From Thermomonas haemolytica (GTDB taxonomy: Bacteria > Pseudomonadota > Gammaproteobacteria > Xanthomonadales > Xanthomonadaceae), in contig NZ_SMAP01000010.1 in the NCBI RefSeq assembly GCF_004346265.1, positions 1 to 64,000 on the forward strand: 64,000 nt of DNA, given 5' to 3'. Every line of letters starts with the position of its first letter. Within the stretch, counting starts at the first letter, position 1. Positions 1 to 10,643 of this stretch are shown here, in pieces. The position numbers were made by a program, and so were the translations under genes. The notes below the pieces were generated by a model. That model saw nothing but the letters and a program-made list of their open reading frames with translations. It had not been told where the DNA came from and searched no databases.

Positions 1-215
1 GTCTCGCTGAACTTCGACTTCTTCATGGAACCTCCTGGCGGAAAGATGCCAGAAAGCTCTACTTCTCAGGTGTCCGGGATTAGGGGGAGGTTACGCCAGC
101 AACTGCCGACTCGCAAGCTCCAGGCGATCAAGATCAGCCGGGAGGAAGCGGAACCCGGACTGACTGATGCCAAGGGCGATGTACGTCCATCTCCGCCGCG
201 GTTGATGCAGACAGC
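1..215. other. Left-edge stretch, possible insertion-sequence remnant, no confident gene
   Basis: No convincing gene lies here. A plus-strand frame is open from the window edge through position 285, but it runs into the tRNA-Pro gene and has no family resemblance I recognise. The segment around 66-105, with GTGTCCGGGATTAGGGGGAG, reads like the outer end of an insertion sequence, from general familiarity with such ends only; no transposase domain or target duplication is visible. It lies on the 3' side of tRNA-Pro, where integrated elements often sit. Confidence 0.25.
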
Positions 216-240
216 AAAAACCCCCGGGAGGCCGGGGGTT
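216..240 (-). terminator. Intrinsic terminator of tRNA-Pro
   Basis: A perfect 9-bp stem, AACCCCCGG (219-227) with CCGGGGGTT (232-240) around a 4-nt loop, is followed on the minus strand by a T tract (five A on the plus strand at 216-220). It lies about 34 nt past the CCA end of tRNA-Pro, so it is the natural end of that transcript. Confidence 0.85.
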
Positions 241-273
241 CTGCGTGGCGACGGCGGATGCCGGCGCGGGAGT

Positions 274-350
274 TGGTCGGGGTAGCCGGATTTGAACCGA
301 CGACCACTTGTCCCCCAGACAAGTGCGCTACCAGGCTGCGCTATACCCCG
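274..350 (-). tRNA. tRNA-Pro (anticodon GGG)
   Basis: On the minus strand the gene begins CGGGGTA and closes with TACCCCG, giving a perfect 7-bp acceptor stem. The anticodon stem-loop contains GGG between the CTTGTCT and ACAAG arms, reading CCC/CCU proline codons. The T arm carries GGTTCAAATCC. Discriminator A and an encoded CCA follow (277-274), for 77 nt in total. A terminator lies just downstream and a TATAAT box just upstream. Confidence 0.97.
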
Positions 351-362
351 AAGAGGCCGCGC

Positions 363-368
363 ATTATA
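363..368 (-). promoter_or_regulatory. -10 box of tRNA-Pro promoter
   Basis: A consensus TATAAT on the minus strand (368 to 363) sits 12 nt upstream of the tRNA 5' end, and a GC-rich discriminator (GCGCGGCC) follows, as in stable-RNA promoters. No good -35 hexamer is visible at 17 nt; the sequence there is CATCCA. The box lies between the regulator gene's stop and the tRNA. Confidence 0.6.
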
Positions 369-401
369 CCCGATGCGCGTGGCCGTGGATGCCCTGCGGC
401 A

Positions 402-758
402 TCAGCGGCGCAGCAGTTGCAGCACTTCCTCCAGCTCGGCGCGCACCTGGCGCACGATCTGGTGGCTGAGCGCCGACTCCTGCTTGGCGCCCTCGCCTTC
501 CAGCCGCAGGCGGGCGCCGCCGATGGTATAGCCCTGTTCGTACAGCAGGCTGCGGATCTGGCGCACCATCAGCACGTCGTGGCGCTGGTAGTAGCGGCGG
601 TTGCCGCGGCGCTTGGACGGCTCGAGGCTGGGGAACTCGGTCTCCCAGTAGCGCAGCACGTGCGGCTTCACGTCGCACAGCTCGCTGACTTCGCCGATGG
701 TGAAGTAGCGCTTGGCCGGGATCGGCGGGAGTTCGCGGTTGCTGCCGGGGTCAAGCAT
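402..758 (-). CDS. MerR-family transcriptional regulator next to ihfA
   Basis: This 118-residue protein has an N-terminal MerR winged helix-turn-helix (about residues 18-85: [13 protein letters not shown], then VLRYWE and the RRGNRRYY wing). A short C-terminal helix, probably for dimerisation, follows. No metal-binding cysteines or ligand domain is present, so the inducer is unknown. The start ATG at 758 overlaps the end of ihfA by 8 nt, so the two are probably translated from one mRNA. A short MerR protein between ihfA and tRNA-Pro is a common arrangement in gammaproteobacteria. The family is certain and the target genes are unknown. Confidence 0.9.
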   Translation of the reverse strand: MLDPGSNRELPPIPAKRYFTIGEVSELCDVKPHVLRYWETEFPSLEPSKRRGNRRYYQRHDVLMVRQIRSLLYEQGYTIGGARLRLEGEGAKQESALSHQIVRQVRAELEEVLQLLRR

Positions 759-1053
759 GCGCCGCCCCCGTATAGGCCTCGACCCGCTCCTTCAGCTTCT
801 GGCCCGGGCGGAAGGTCACCACGGTGCGCGCCGTGATCGGGATTTCCTCGCCGGTCTTCGGATTACGCCCCGGGCGCGGGTTCTTGCGGCGCAGATCGAA
901 GTTGCCGAAGCCCGAAAGCTTCACCTGCCGCCCCTGCTCCAATGCCTGACGCAGTGCATCGAAGAAGGCATCGACGAATTCCTTCGCCTCGCGCTTGTTC
1001 AAGCCCACGTCCTCGTAGATGCGTTCGGCCATTTCGGCCTTGGTCAATGCCAT
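751..1053 (-). CDS. ihfA: Integration host factor subunit alpha
   Basis: IHF is a heterodimeric DNA-bending nucleoid protein that helps recombination, replication and sigma-54 transcription. The 100-residue product shows the HU/IHF fold: N-terminal [14 protein letters not shown], a helix with [12 protein letters not shown], and the DNA-intercalating arm around [12 protein letters not shown], whose proline inserts between base pairs. The extra GFGNFDLR segment and the C-terminal ERVEAY are typical of the alpha subunit. It lies 12 nt after pheT, the standard pheST-ihfA order, and overlaps the downstream MerR gene. Confidence 0.97.
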   Translation of the reverse strand: MALTKAEMAERIYEDVGLNKREAKEFVDAFFDALRQALEQGRQVKLSGFGNFDLRRKNPRPGRNPKTGEEIPITARTVVTFRPGQKLKERVEAYTGAAHA

Positions 1054-1065
1054 CGTCGCCCCCTG

Positions 1066-3441
1066 TCAGCTCCGGATGACCGCGCCGTGCCGTTCGCCCA
1101 GCGCGGCCACCACGGCCGTCACCACGGCGTCCACGTCGCGGTCGGTCAGGGTGCGCGATTCGTCCTGCAAAATCAAGGCCATGGCCAGACTCTTGCAACC
1201 GGTTTCGATGCCCTTCCCGGCGTAACGGTCGAACAGTTCGACCTGCCGCAGCAGCGGCCCGGCGGCGGCCTCGACAGTGGCGCGCACGGCCGCCCACGGC
1301 ACTGCTTCGGCCACCACCACGGCGAGGTCGCGGCGCACCGACGGGAACCGCGACAGCGCGCGCGCGCGCGGCAGCGGACGCGCCAGCAGCGGCGCCAGCT
1401 TGAGTTCGAAGGCATACACATCGGCTTCCAGCCCCAGCGCCTGGGCAAGGCGCGGATGCAACTGGCCGATCCAGCCGATGCGCTCGCCGTCGCGGTACAC
1501 CCCGGCGCTGCGGCTCGGATGCGCGTGCGCCGGCGCCTCCGCGCGGTAGTCGAGCACCGCGCCGCAGAGCGCAGCGAGGCTGTCGAGGTCGCCCTTGAGG
1601 TCGTGGAAGTCCAGCGCGCGCGCCGGCGCGCCCCACTGCTCGGCGCGCGCATCGCCGCAGGCCACCGCCGCCAGGCAGGCGGTTTCCAGCGGCGCACCAC
1701 CGCCGGCCTCGGCGTAGAAGGTCTTGCCGAGCTCGAACAGCCGCACCCGCGCCTGCTGGCGCGCGCGGTTGCGTGCCAGCGCCTGCACCAGCCCGGGCAG
1801 CAGCGTGGTGCGCATCACCCCGAGCTCGGCACTGAGCGGATTGGCCAGCGCCACCGCGCCGGCCTGCGCCTGCCAGGTGTCCAGCAGCGCGGCGTCCACG
1901 AAGGCGTAGTTGATGGCCTCCAGGTAGTCCCGGGCGACCAGCTGGCGGCGCAGTTCGTATTCGCTGACGCGCGTCTCGCTTGGCTGCACCAGCCGGGTCG
2001 CGCCGCCCGGCAGGGTCGCCGGGATCGCGTCATAGCCGTGGATGCGCGCCACTTCCTCGATCAGGTCTTCCTCCAGCGCGAGGTCGAAGCGGCGGCTGGG
2101 CGGCGTCACCTGCCAGCCGTCGGCGCAGTCTTCCACCGCCAGTCCCAGGGCGGCGAGGATGCGCGCCACCTCGGCGTCCGTCACCTGCACGCCCAGCACC
2201 CGCGCCAGCCGCGCACGGCGCAGCAGGATCGGTCGCGGCTGCGGCAGGTGTTCGGGCAACACCGCCTCCACTACCGGGCCGGGGCGGCCGCCGGCGACAT
2301 CGAGGATGAGCCGGGTGGCGTACTCCACCGCGAGCCGCGGCAACTCGGGATCGACCCCACGCTCGAAGCGGTGGCCGGCATCGGTGTGCAGGCCGAGCTT
2401 GCGGCTGCGGCCGATGATCGCGGCTGGCGCGAAGTGGGCGGCCTCGAGGAACACGCGGCGGGTGTCCGCGCCGACCTTGGTATCGTCGCCGCCCATGATC
2501 CCGGCCAGGCCGACCGCGCGGTCGGCGTCGGTGATGACCAGGAACTGCGGGTCCAGGCGCGCCTCCTGCCCATTGAGCAGGCGCAGGGTCTCGCCCTCGC
2601 GCGCATGGCGCACGCCGATCGGCCCGCGCAGCAGGTCGCGGTCGTAGGCGTGCATCGGCTGGCCGAGTTCCAGCATCACGTACTGGGTGACATCCACCAG
2701 CAGGCTGAGCGGGCGGATGCCGCTGCGGCGCAGGCGCTCGGCCATCCATACCGGGGTGGGGGCGCGCGCGTCCACGTCCTCGATCACACGGCCGACGAAG
2801 CGCGGCGCATCCGCGCCGGCCTGCAGCTCCACCGCCAGCGTGGCCGCGCCCTGCGCCGGCACCGGATCGGCCGCCAGCGGCTCCACCGTGCTGCCGGTGG
2901 CGGCGGCCACGTCGAACGCGATCCCGCGCACGCCGAAGCAGTCGGCGCGGTTCGGGGTCAGCTTGAGTTCGATGCAGGCATCCGGCAGGCCGAGGTAGTC
3001 GGCCAGCGGCGTGCCCACCGGCGCGTCGGCCGGCAGTTCGAGCAGGCCCGACGCATCCGCATCGAGGCCCAGTTCCTTGGCCGAACACAGCATGCCCTGC
3101 GATTCCACGCCGCGCAGCCTGGCGGCCTTGATCGTAAGCTCCCCGACCCGCGCCCCGATCGTCGCCAGCGGCGCCACCAGCCCGGGGCGCGCGTTCGGCG
3201 CGCCGCACACGATCTGCAGCCGGCCGTGCGCGCCGGCATCGACCTGGCACACCCGCAGGCGATCGGCCTGCGGGTGCGGCACGCACTCGACGATACGCGC
3301 CACCACCACGCCATCCAGCGCCTCGCCCAGCACCGTCATCGCCTCGACCTCGAGGCCGATGGCGGTCAGGGTGGCCGCCAGTTCATCGCGGCTCGCCGTG
3401 GTCTTGACGTGCTGGCGCAGCCAGCGTTCGGAGAATTTCAT
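1066..3441 (-). CDS. pheT: Phenylalanine-tRNA ligase beta subunit
   Basis: This is the beta subunit of the alpha2-beta2 synthetase that charges tRNA-Phe. The 791-residue length is normal for the bacterial enzyme. An N-terminal tRNA-binding OB domain occupies about residues 40-150 (VVARIVECVPHPQADRL). The B3/B4 editing region and the B5 domain (EDLIEEVARIHGYD) follow, and the C-terminal ferredoxin-like anticodon-binding domain contains SRFPSVRRDLAVVV. It starts at ATG 3441, 9 nt after pheS, and is presumably co-translated with it. Nothing is missing or truncated. Confidence 0.97.
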   Translation of the reverse strand: MKFSERWLRQHVKTTASRDELAATLTAIGLEVEAMTVLGEALDGVVVARIVECVPHPQADRLRVCQVDAGAHGRLQIVCGAPNARPGLVAPLATIGARVGELTIKAARLRGVESQGMLCSAKELGLDADASGLLELPADAPVGTPLADYLGLPDACIELKLTPNRADCFGVRGIAFDVAAATGSTVEPLAADPVPAQGAATLAVELQAGADAPRFVGRVIEDVDARAPTPVWMAERLRRSGIRPLSLLVDVTQYVMLELGQPMHAYDRDLLRGPIGVRHAREGETLRLLNGQEARLDPQFLVITDADRAVGLAGIMGGDDTKVGADTRRVFLEAAHFAPAAIIGRSRKLGLHTDAGHRFERGVDPELPRLAVEYATRLILDVAGGRPGPVVEAVLPEHLPQPRPILLRRARLARVLGVQVTDAEVARILAALGLAVEDCADGWQVTPPSRRFDLALEEDLIEEVARIHGYDAIPATLPGGATRLVQPSETRVSEYELRRQLVARDYLEAINYAFVDAALLDTWQAQAGAVALANPLSAELGVMRTTLLPGLVQALARNRARQQARVRLFELGKTFYAEAGGGAPLETACLAAVACGDARAEQWGAPARALDFHDLKGDLDSLAALCGAVLDYRAEAPAHAHPSRSAGVYRDGERIGWIGQLHPRLAQALGLEADVYAFELKLAPLLARPLPRARALSRFPSVRRDLAVVVAEAVPWAAVRATVEAAAGPLLRQVELFDRYAGKGIETGCKSLAMALILQDESRTLTDRDVDAVVTAVVAALGERHGAVIRS

Positions 3442-3450
3442 CGGCGGTCC

Positions 3451-4569
<1,119 letters not shown>

Positions 4570-4607
4570 TCACCGCCCGCAGGCGGGTTTGCGTGTGGAT
4601 CGACGGC

Positions 4608-4967
4608 TTACGCCGCCAAAGCGCCCTTGGCCTTTTCGGTCAGGGCCGCAAACCCCGCCGCGTCGTGCACGGCGATGTCCGCCAGCACCTTGCGGTCGAG
4701 GGTGATGCCGGCCTTCAGCAGGCCGTTCATGAAGCGGCTGTAGCTCATGCCGTTGGCGCGCGCGGCCGCGTTGATGCGCGCGATCCACAGGGTGCGGAAC
4801 TGGCGCTTCTTCTGCTTGCGACCGATGTAGGCGTACTGCTGGGCCTTGGTGACCGCCTGCTTGGCGACGCGGAAGACCTTGCGACGGGCGTTGTAGTAGC
4901 CCTTGGCGGCCTTCAGGATTTTCTTGTGGCTGCGACGTGCGACGACGCCACGCTTGACTCGTGCCAT
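4608..4967 (-). CDS. rplT: 50S ribosomal protein L20
   Basis: L20 is an early 23S rRNA assembly protein. It starts [18 protein letters not shown] and is 119 residues long, the family's usual size. The basic N-terminal tail and the C-terminal globular RNA-binding domain are both complete ([20 protein letters not shown]). It follows rpmI by 13 nt. In other bacteria L20 represses its own operon by binding the rpmI leader, and the leader here is long enough for such a site. Confidence 0.98.
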   Translation of the reverse strand: MARVKRGVVARRSHKKILKAAKGYYNARRKVFRVAKQAVTKAQQYAYIGRKQKKRQFRTLWIARINAAARANGMSYSRFMNGLLKAGITLDRKVLADIAVHDAAGFAALTEKAKGALAA

Positions 4968-4980
4968 GGTCTAGCCCTCC

Positions 4981-5178
4981 TCAGAGATACGGAAGCATGC
5001 GGTCCAGACGGCCCGCGTCCTCGGCACGAACGTGGTTCGTCTGCCGCAGGTTGCGCTTCCGCTTGGTCGCCTTCTTGGTGAGGATGTGGCTCTTGTTGGC
5101 GTGGCCGCACTTGTACTTGCCGGAAGCGGTCTTCCGGAAGCGCTTGGCCGCCGCCCGATTGGTCTTGATCTTGGGCAT
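4981..5178 (-). CDS. rpmI: 50S ribosomal protein L35
   Basis: The 65-residue L35 begins [17 protein letters not shown] and contains the family signature [15 protein letters not shown]. It is a structural protein of the large subunit and is co-transcribed with rplT. A strong promoter lies about 165 nt upstream, inside the infC-rpmI gap, so rpmI-rplT can be expressed independently of infC. Confidence 0.98.
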   Translation of the reverse strand: MPKIKTNRAAAKRFRKTASGKYKCGHANKSHILTKKATKRKRNLRQTNHVRAEDAGRLDRMLPYL

Positions 5179-5309
5179 TGGGGATCCTTGCGAAATCTAG
5201 AACTGGCCTGGGCGGCGGTATTGCCTTGCGGCGCAACCACGCTTTCCATCCTGCCCGACCGGTGGGTAAGCCCTTGATCCGGAAGGATCGGGGCGGGTCC
5301 ATGGGGACA

Positions 5310-5336
5310 ACAAACAACATGCCCGGCAAACCGGGC
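5310..5336 (-). other. Stem-loop at the 5' end of the rpmI leader, or terminator of infC
   Basis: GCCCGG (5321-5326) and CCGGGC (5331-5336) form a 6-bp stem with a 4-nt loop, followed on the minus strand by the T-rich GTTGTTTGTTG. It could end the infC transcript. Because the rpmI promoter just upstream predicts a transcript starting near 5335, it may equally be a 5' cap hairpin of the rpmI-rplT mRNA. Apart from this and the promoter, the 319-nt gap between infC and rpmI shows no gene. Confidence 0.5.
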
Positions 5337-5341
5337 CGGGC

Positions 5342-5370
5342 ATTATCGCCGGCCGCCGCCGGGTTTGCAA
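5342..5370 (-). promoter_or_regulatory. Sigma-70 promoter for rpmI-rplT
   Basis: On the minus strand, TTGCAA (5370-5365), a 17-nt spacer and GATAAT (5347-5342) form a near-consensus promoter. The predicted start is near 5335, which leaves a leader of about 157 nt before rpmI. That leader is the expected place for L20 autoregulation. Confidence 0.75.
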
Positions 5371-5497
5371 TCTTTGCCGCGCAAGCGCGGGGGCACCCAA
5401 GGCACCGCGACTTCGGAGCAGGTGCCCGGAACCGTGGGCGCCCGGCTGGCATCGGGAAGCGGCGGCCCGGAACCTCCGGCCGCCGCCCTCGCCGGGC

Positions 5498-6022
5498 TTA
5501 CTTCTTCTTCGGCGCGATCATCATCACCATCTGCCGGCCTTCCAGGCGCGGACGGGATTCGATCACGATGTCCTCGCCGAGGTCGGCCTCGATCCGCGCC
5601 GCCATCTCGCGGCCCAGCTCCTGGTGGCTCATCTCGCGGCCACGGAAGCGGATGTTGACCTTGACCTTGTCGCCTTCGGCAAGGAATTCGCGCATCTTGC
5701 GCAGCTTGATCTGGTAGTCGCCCTCGTCCGTGACCGGGCGGAACTTCACTTCCTTGATCTCGACCAGCTTCTGCTTCTTCTTGGCCTCGCTGGCCTTCTT
5801 CTGCTGCTCGAACTTGAACTTGCCGAAGTCCATGATCTTGCACACCGGCGGATCCGCGTTGGGCTGGATCTCCACCAGGTCGAGGTCTTCGTCCTCGGCC
5901 ATGCGCAGGGCTTCGTCGCGCGAGAGCACGCCGATCATTTCGCCGTCGCTGCCGATCACGCGCACCCGCGGGACGCGGATCTCGTGGTTGCGACGGTTCT
6001 GCTTGCTGTCGGGGGTACTGAT
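5498..6022 (-). CDS. infC: Translation initiation factor IF-3 (probable AUC start)
   Basis: IF3 keeps ribosomal subunits apart and rejects non-AUG start codons. The sequence after the proposed start, [20 protein letters not shown], matches the start of family members. The N domain runs to about residue 75, then a lysine-rich linker ([16 protein letters not shown]) and the C domain ending [10 protein letters not shown]. No ATG or GTG is suitably placed. An ATC codon at 6022-6020 has GGAG 9 nt upstream, whereas the alternative TTG at 6037 overlaps that ribosome binding site. Non-AUG starts are a known feature of infC and underlie its autoregulation. The product would be 174 residues. Confidence 0.9.
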   Translation of the reverse strand: MSTPDSKQNRRNHEIRVPRVRVIGSDGEMIGVLSRDEALRMAEDEDLDLVEIQPNADPPVCKIMDFGKFKFEQQKKASEAKKKQKLVEIKEVKFRPVTDEGDYQIKLRKMREFLAEGDKVKVNIRFRGREMSHQELGREMAARIEADLGEDIVIESRPRLEGRQMVMMIAPKKK

Positions 6023-6112
6023 TGTGGCTGTCTCCAAGGGTTGGCCCGTGCGGGCCGGTTCGGCGCGGGATTCCGGAATCCCGTGCCAGCGTCTGCCGCG
6101 GGCCGGCAGCCG

Positions 6113-8014
6113 TCAGCCGGCGCCCTCTTCGCGCAAACGCGCCGCGAAGGCATCGACGGACATGCTACCGAGGTCTTCCCCACCCCGCGTGCGCACCGAG
6201 AGCGTGCCCGTCTCCTTCTCGCGGTCCCCGACCACCAGCAGGTACGGCACGCGCTGCAGCGTGTGCTCGCGAATCTTATAGCCGATCTTTTCGTTGCGCA
6301 AATCGGAAACCACCCGGAACCCTTGATTCGCAAGGGTTTTCCGGGCCGCCTCGACGGCCTCGGCCTGGGCGTCGGTGATGTTCATCAGCACCGCCTGCAC
6401 CGGGGCCAGCCAAGTCGGGAACTGGCCGGCGTGGTGCTCGATCAGGATGCCGATGAAACGCTCCATCGAGCCGACGATGGCCCGGTGCAGCATCACCGGG
6501 TGCCGGCGCTGACTGTGCTCGTCCACGTATTCGGCACCGAGACGGCCCGGCATCATGAAATCGACCTGCATGGTGCCCAGCTGCCAGGTGCGGCCGATGG
6601 CATCCTTCAGGTGGTATTCGATCTTCGGGCCGTAGAACGCGCCCTCGCCCGGCAACTCCTGCCACTCCACCCCGGACGCGCGCAGGGCGCCGCGCAGCGC
6701 CTCCTCGGCCTTGTCCCAGGTGGCGTCATCGCCAAGGCGCGAGTCCGGGCGCAGGGCGATCTTGATCTGGATGTCGGAAAAGCCGAAATCCGCGTAGACC
6801 TTCAGCGCCTGCTGGTGGAACGCGCGCACCTCGGACTCCACCTGGTCCTCGGTGCAGAAGATGTGGCCGTCGTCCTGGGTGAAGCCGCGCACGCGCAGGA
6901 TGCCGTGCAGCGCGCCGGACGGCTCGTTGCGGTGGCAGGCGCCGAACTCGCCGTAGCGGATCGGCAGGTCCCGGTAGCTGTGCAGGCCCTGGTTGAACAC
7001 CTGCACGTGGCCCGGGCAGTTCATCGGCTTCACCGCGTAGGTCCGCTTCTCGGACTCGGTGAAGAACATGTTGTCCTTGTAGTTGTCCCAGTGGCCGGAC
7101 TTCTTCCACAGCTCCACGTCGAGGATCTGCGGGCAGCGCACCTCGCCGTAGCCGGTATCGCGGTAGACCTTGCGCATGTACTGCTCGACGGTCTGCCAGA
7201 TGCTCCAGCCCTTGGGGTGCCAGAACACCAGGCCCGGCCCCTCCTCCTGCAGGTGGAACAGGTCCTGCGCCTTGCCGATCTTGCGGTGGTCGCGCTTCTC
7301 GGCTTCCTCCAGCTGGTGCAGGTAGGCCTTGAGGTCTTTCTCGTTCAGCCACGCGGTGCCGTAGATGCGGCTGAGCATCTGGTTGTTGTGGTCGCCGCGC
7401 CAGTAGGCGCCGGCCACCTTCATCAGCTTGAACGCGCGCAGCTTGTCCGTGGACGGCACGTGCGGGCCGCGGCAGAGGTCGGTGAACTCGCCCTGCGAAT
7501 ACAGCGAGAGCTCCTCGTCGGCCGGGATCGAGGCGATGATCTCGGCCTTGTAGTGCTCGCCCAGGCCCTTGAAGAAAGCGATCGCCTCGTCGCGCGACTT
7601 CACGCTGCGGCTGACCGGCAAGGCTTCCTTGACGATCTTCTGCATCTCCGCCTCGATCGCCGGCAGGTCCTCGGGCGTGAACGGGCGCTCGTAGGCGAAG
7701 TCGTAGTAGAAGCCGTTGTCGATCACCGGGCCGATGGTGACCTGCGCGCCCGGGTACAGGCGCTGCACGGCCTGCGCCAGCAGGTGCGCGGTGGAATGGC
7801 GCAGGATGTCGAGCGCCTCCGGCGACTTGTCGGTGACGATGGCCAGGCTGGCGTCGCGGTCGATGCGGTAGCTGGCATCGACCAGGCGGCCATCGACCTT
7901 GCCGGCCAGGGTGGCCTTGGCAAGGCCGGCGCCGATCGAGGCCGCCACCTCCTGGACCGTCACCGGGGCATCGAACTGGCGCTGGGAGCCATCGGGAAGC
8001 GTGATCGAGATCAT
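6113..8014 (-). CDS. thrS: Threonine-tRNA ligase
   Basis: This class II synthetase charges tRNA-Thr and edits Ser-tRNA-Thr. The 633-residue protein shows, in order, an N-terminal TGS domain ([11 protein letters not shown]), the editing domain with HSTAHLLAQ, and the catalytic core. The core has the zinc ligands in [18 protein letters not shown] and the late histidine of [13 protein letters not shown]. The C-terminal anticodon-binding domain is complete. ATG 8014 was chosen over an upstream TTG because homologues begin at MISITLPDG. It heads the cluster thrS-infC-rpmI-rplT-pheST-ihfA. Confidence 0.97.
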   Translation of the reverse strand: MISITLPDGSQRQFDAPVTVQEVAASIGAGLAKATLAGKVDGRLVDASYRIDRDASLAIVTDKSPEALDILRHSTAHLLAQAVQRLYPGAQVTIGPVIDNGFYYDFAYERPFTPEDLPAIEAEMQKIVKEALPVSRSVKSRDEAIAFFKGLGEHYKAEIIASIPADEELSLYSQGEFTDLCRGPHVPSTDKLRAFKLMKVAGAYWRGDHNNQMLSRIYGTAWLNEKDLKAYLHQLEEAEKRDHRKIGKAQDLFHLQEEGPGLVFWHPKGWSIWQTVEQYMRKVYRDTGYGEVRCPQILDVELWKKSGHWDNYKDNMFFTESEKRTYAVKPMNCPGHVQVFNQGLHSYRDLPIRYGEFGACHRNEPSGALHGILRVRGFTQDDGHIFCTEDQVESEVRAFHQQALKVYADFGFSDIQIKIALRPDSRLGDDATWDKAEEALRGALRASGVEWQELPGEGAFYGPKIEYHLKDAIGRTWQLGTMQVDFMMPGRLGAEYVDEHSQRRHPVMLHRAIVGSMERFIGILIEHHAGQFPTWLAPVQAVLMNITDAQAEAVEAARKTLANQGFRVVSDLRNEKIGYKIREHTLQRVPYLLVVGDREKETGTLSVRTRGGEDLGSMSVDAFAARLREEGAG

Positions 8015-8103
8015 GGGAGCTGCTCTGTCGGGAAGGCCGGGCAAGGGCGGCCGGGCGCGGGATCGGGAACGGACGAAGCGAAAAGGGCGGGGCCGGAAAC
8101 GCA

Positions 8104-8125
8104 GAAAGGCGCCGAAGCGCCTTTC
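8104..8125 (-). terminator. Hairpin with UUCG loop between tRNA-Val and thrS
   Basis: GAAAGGCGC (8104-8112) and GCGCCTTTC (8117-8125) pair perfectly over 9 bp; on the minus strand the loop is TTCG, an extra-stable tetraloop. The arm ends in T-rich sequence but no long T run follows. It most likely terminates the tRNA-Val transcript upstream of thrS. Confidence 0.6.
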
Positions 8126-8261
8126 GATGATCCACTCAAGCGGGATGGCACGAATGCGTCGGCGGGGTCAGCGCGGGATGCGGGTAGTGTCCATGTCGCA
8201 CGCTCGGCCGGCGTTTCCGCGGGCCACCTGTCTCCGGATTCGTTGCCACGCGGCATCCGCG

Positions 8262-8336
8262 TGGTGGGCGGTACAGGGTTCGAACCTGTGACCCCTACCA
8301 TGTCAAGGTAGTGCTCTACCGCTGAGCTAACCGCCC
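8262..8336 (-). tRNA. tRNA-Val (anticodon GAC)
   Basis: On the minus strand GGGCGGT pairs with ACCGCCC in the acceptor stem. The anticodon arm CTACCTT-GAC-ATGGTAG reads GUC/GUU codons. GGTTCGAACCC is the T arm, and A plus an encoded CCA end the 75-nt gene. It stands between uvrB and thrS with its own promoter and a downstream hairpin. Confidence 0.97.
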
Positions 8337-8362
8337 GTGCTCCCCGCAGTACGGGGGCGCGG

Positions 8363-8392
8363 ATTGTAGCCCGGGAACGCGACCGCCGACAA
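8363..8392 (-). promoter_or_regulatory. Promoter of tRNA-Val
   Basis: TTGTCG (8392-8387), an 18-nt spacer and TACAAT (8368-8363) on the minus strand lie 26 nt upstream of the mature tRNA 5' end. The GC-rich stretch after the -10 box (CCGCGCCCCC) is typical of stringently controlled stable-RNA promoters. Confidence 0.75.
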
Positions 8393-8418
8393 GCGCCCGG
8401 GAACGGGCGAAGCGGGGG

Positions 8419-10467
8419 TCACAGGCTGGCTTCGCGCAGGCGGCGGATCTGGTCGCGTACGCGCGCGGCCTCCTCGAATTCGAGATCGCGCGCGTGCTGG
8501 TGCATCTTCTGCTCCAGCTCCTTCAGGCGGGCCGCCTGCTGGGCCGGCGCCAGCCGCAGGTACTCCTGCTCCGGCTCGGCCACCCGGCGCGCCTTGCCGC
8601 GCCCCTTCAATTCGCCCGGCTCGGCGCGCGCGCCCTCCATCACGTCGCGCACCGCGCGCTGCACCGACTGCGGCACGATGCCGTGCTCGGCATTGTGCGC
8701 GAGCTGGCGCTGGCGGCGGCGCGCGGTCTCGTCCAGCGCCGCCTGCATCGAACGGGTGATGGTGTCGGCGTACAGGATGGCCTTGCCGCGCAGGTTGCGG
8801 GCGGCACGCCCGATGGTCTGGATCAGCGAGCCGGTGCTGCGCAGGAAGCCCTCCTTGTCGGCATCGAGGATGGCCACCAGCGACACCTCGGGCATGTCCA
8901 GGCCCTCGCGCAGCAGGTTGATGCCCACCAGCACGTCGAACACGCCCAGACGCAGGTCGCGGATGATCTCGACCCGCTCCACCGTGTCCACGTCGGAATG
9001 CAGGTAGCGCACCTTCACCCCGTGCTCCGAGAGGTAATCGGTGAGATTCTCGGCCATGCGCTTGGTCAGGGTGGTCACCAGCACGCGGTCGCCCAGCGCC
9101 ACCCGCGCGTGGATCTCCGACAGCAGGTCGTCCACCTGGGTGGCCACCGGGCGGATCTCCACCTCGGGATCGACCAGCCCGGTCGGCCGCACCACCAGCT
9201 CGATCACCTCACCGCCGGCCTCGCGCAGCTCGTACGGGCCGGGCGTGGCCGAGACGTACACACTGCGCGGCGCGCGCGCCTCCCATTCCTCGAAACGCAG
9301 CGGCCGGTTGTCCAGCGCCGACGGCAGTCGGAAACCGAACTCCACCAGCGTCTCCTTGCGCGAACGGTCGCCCTTGTACATGGCGCCGATCTGCGGAATG
9401 GTGACGTGCGACTCGTCGATCACCAGCAGCGCGTCCGCCGGCAGGTAGTCGAACAGGGTCGGCGGCGGCTCGCCGGGCGCGCGCCCGGTCAGGTGCCGTG
9501 AGTAGTTTTCGATGCCGTTGCAGTAGCCGACCTCGACCATCATCTCAAGATCGAACTGGGTGCGCTGCTGCAGCCGCTGCGCCTCGACCAGTTTGTTGTG
9601 CGCGTACAGATATTCCAGGCGCTCACGCAACTCCTGCTTGATGCTCTCCACCGCAGCCAGGGTGCGTTCGCGCGGGGTGGCATAGTGGGTTCTGGGATAC
9701 ACCACATACCGCGGCAACCGGCGCAGGATCTGCCCGGTCAACGGATCGAACATCGACAGTTGCTCGATCTCGCCGTCGAACAGCTCGATCCGCAGCGCTT
9801 CGAAATCAGACTCGGCGGGGAACACATCCACCGTCTCCCCGCGCACACGGAAGGTGCCGCGATCGAGCACCATCTCGTTGCGGGTGTACTGCAAGGTGGC
9901 CAGGTGGCGCAGCAGCTCACGCTGGTCGATGCGCTCGCCGCGCGAGAGGATCAGCCGCATCGCCAGATAGTCCTCGGGCGCCCCCAGGCCATAGATCGCC
10001 GACACCGACGCCACCACGATGGTGTCGCGCCGCGACAGCAGCGCCTTGGTCGCCGCCAGCCGCATCTGCTCGATGTGGTCGTTGATCGCGCTGTCCTTCT
10101 CGATGTAGGTGTCGCTGGAGGGGATGTAGGCCTCCGGCTGGTAGTAGTCGTAGTAGCTGACGAAATACTCCACCGCGTTGTGCGGGAAGAAGGCCTTGAA
10201 CTCGCCGTACAGCTGCGCCGCCAGGGTCTTGTTCGGCGCCATCACCAGGGTCGGCTTCTGCACCCGCTGGATCAGGTTGGCGATGGTGTAGGTCTTGCCC
10301 GAGCCGGTCACCCCCAGCAGCACCTGCCTGGCCACACCGTTTTCGAACCCGGCCACCAGCTTTTCGATCGCCTGCGGCTGGTCGCCCGCGGGCGCATACG
10401 GCGCCACCAGCTGGAAACCGGCGGACGTGGTGCTCAGGTCGAGATCGGAAGGAACAGACTGGCTCAT
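8419..10467 (-). CDS. uvrB: Excinuclease ABC subunit B
   Basis: UvrB is the damage-verifying helicase-like core of nucleotide excision repair: loaded by UvrA, it recruits UvrC. The 682-residue protein has Walker A GVTGSGKT (residues 52-59) and the beta-hairpin region [21 protein letters not shown] that probes DNA. It also has DESH of the Walker B motif, helicase motifs V and VI ([19 protein letters not shown]) and a C-terminal UVR domain that binds UvrC. ATG 10467 was chosen because homologues begin near there; the frame stays open further upstream only because of high GC. A TACACT box at 10501-10496 could be its -10, but no SOS box is evident. Confidence 0.97.
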   Translation of the reverse strand: MSQSVPSDLDLSTTSAGFQLVAPYAPAGDQPQAIEKLVAGFENGVARQVLLGVTGSGKTYTIANLIQRVQKPTLVMAPNKTLAAQLYGEFKAFFPHNAVEYFVSYYDYYQPEAYIPSSDTYIEKDSAINDHIEQMRLAATKALLSRRDTIVVASVSAIYGLGAPEDYLAMRLILSRGERIDQRELLRHLATLQYTRNEMVLDRGTFRVRGETVDVFPAESDFEALRIELFDGEIEQLSMFDPLTGQILRRLPRYVVYPRTHYATPRERTLAAVESIKQELRERLEYLYAHNKLVEAQRLQQRTQFDLEMMVEVGYCNGIENYSRHLTGRAPGEPPPTLFDYLPADALLVIDESHVTIPQIGAMYKGDRSRKETLVEFGFRLPSALDNRPLRFEEWEARAPRSVYVSATPGPYELREAGGEVIELVVRPTGLVDPEVEIRPVATQVDDLLSEIHARVALGDRVLVTTLTKRMAENLTDYLSEHGVKVRYLHSDVDTVERVEIIRDLRLGVFDVLVGINLLREGLDMPEVSLVAILDADKEGFLRSTGSLIQTIGRAARNLRGKAILYADTITRSMQAALDETARRRQRQLAHNAEHGIVPQSVQRAVRDVMEGARAEPGELKGRGKARRVAEPEQEYLRLAPAQQAARLKELEQKMHQHARDLEFEEAARVRDQIRRLREASL

Positions 10468-10643
10468 CGGCAGGCGCGTCGGAAGGCAACCGCTGAGTGT
10501 ACGCCCGCGCCATGGGCGCGGCCTGCACGGAAAACCCCGGCGCCGCGCGCGGGCATTTTCCGACCTCCGCGGCCTGCGCCGTCCGATCCCGGCCCACCGC
10601 GCCGCGGCGCAGCCTGTGCGCATCCCGGAACCGGAGCACCGCC

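Noticed and set aside
258-836. Plus-strand frame across tRNA-Pro and the MerR gene
   Set aside because: It runs through a tRNA and opposite two conserved genes.
10468-10643. A LexA-type SOS box between uvrB and the pseudopilin gene
   Set aside because: I found no dyad resembling known LexA operators in this gap, only a TACACT box.
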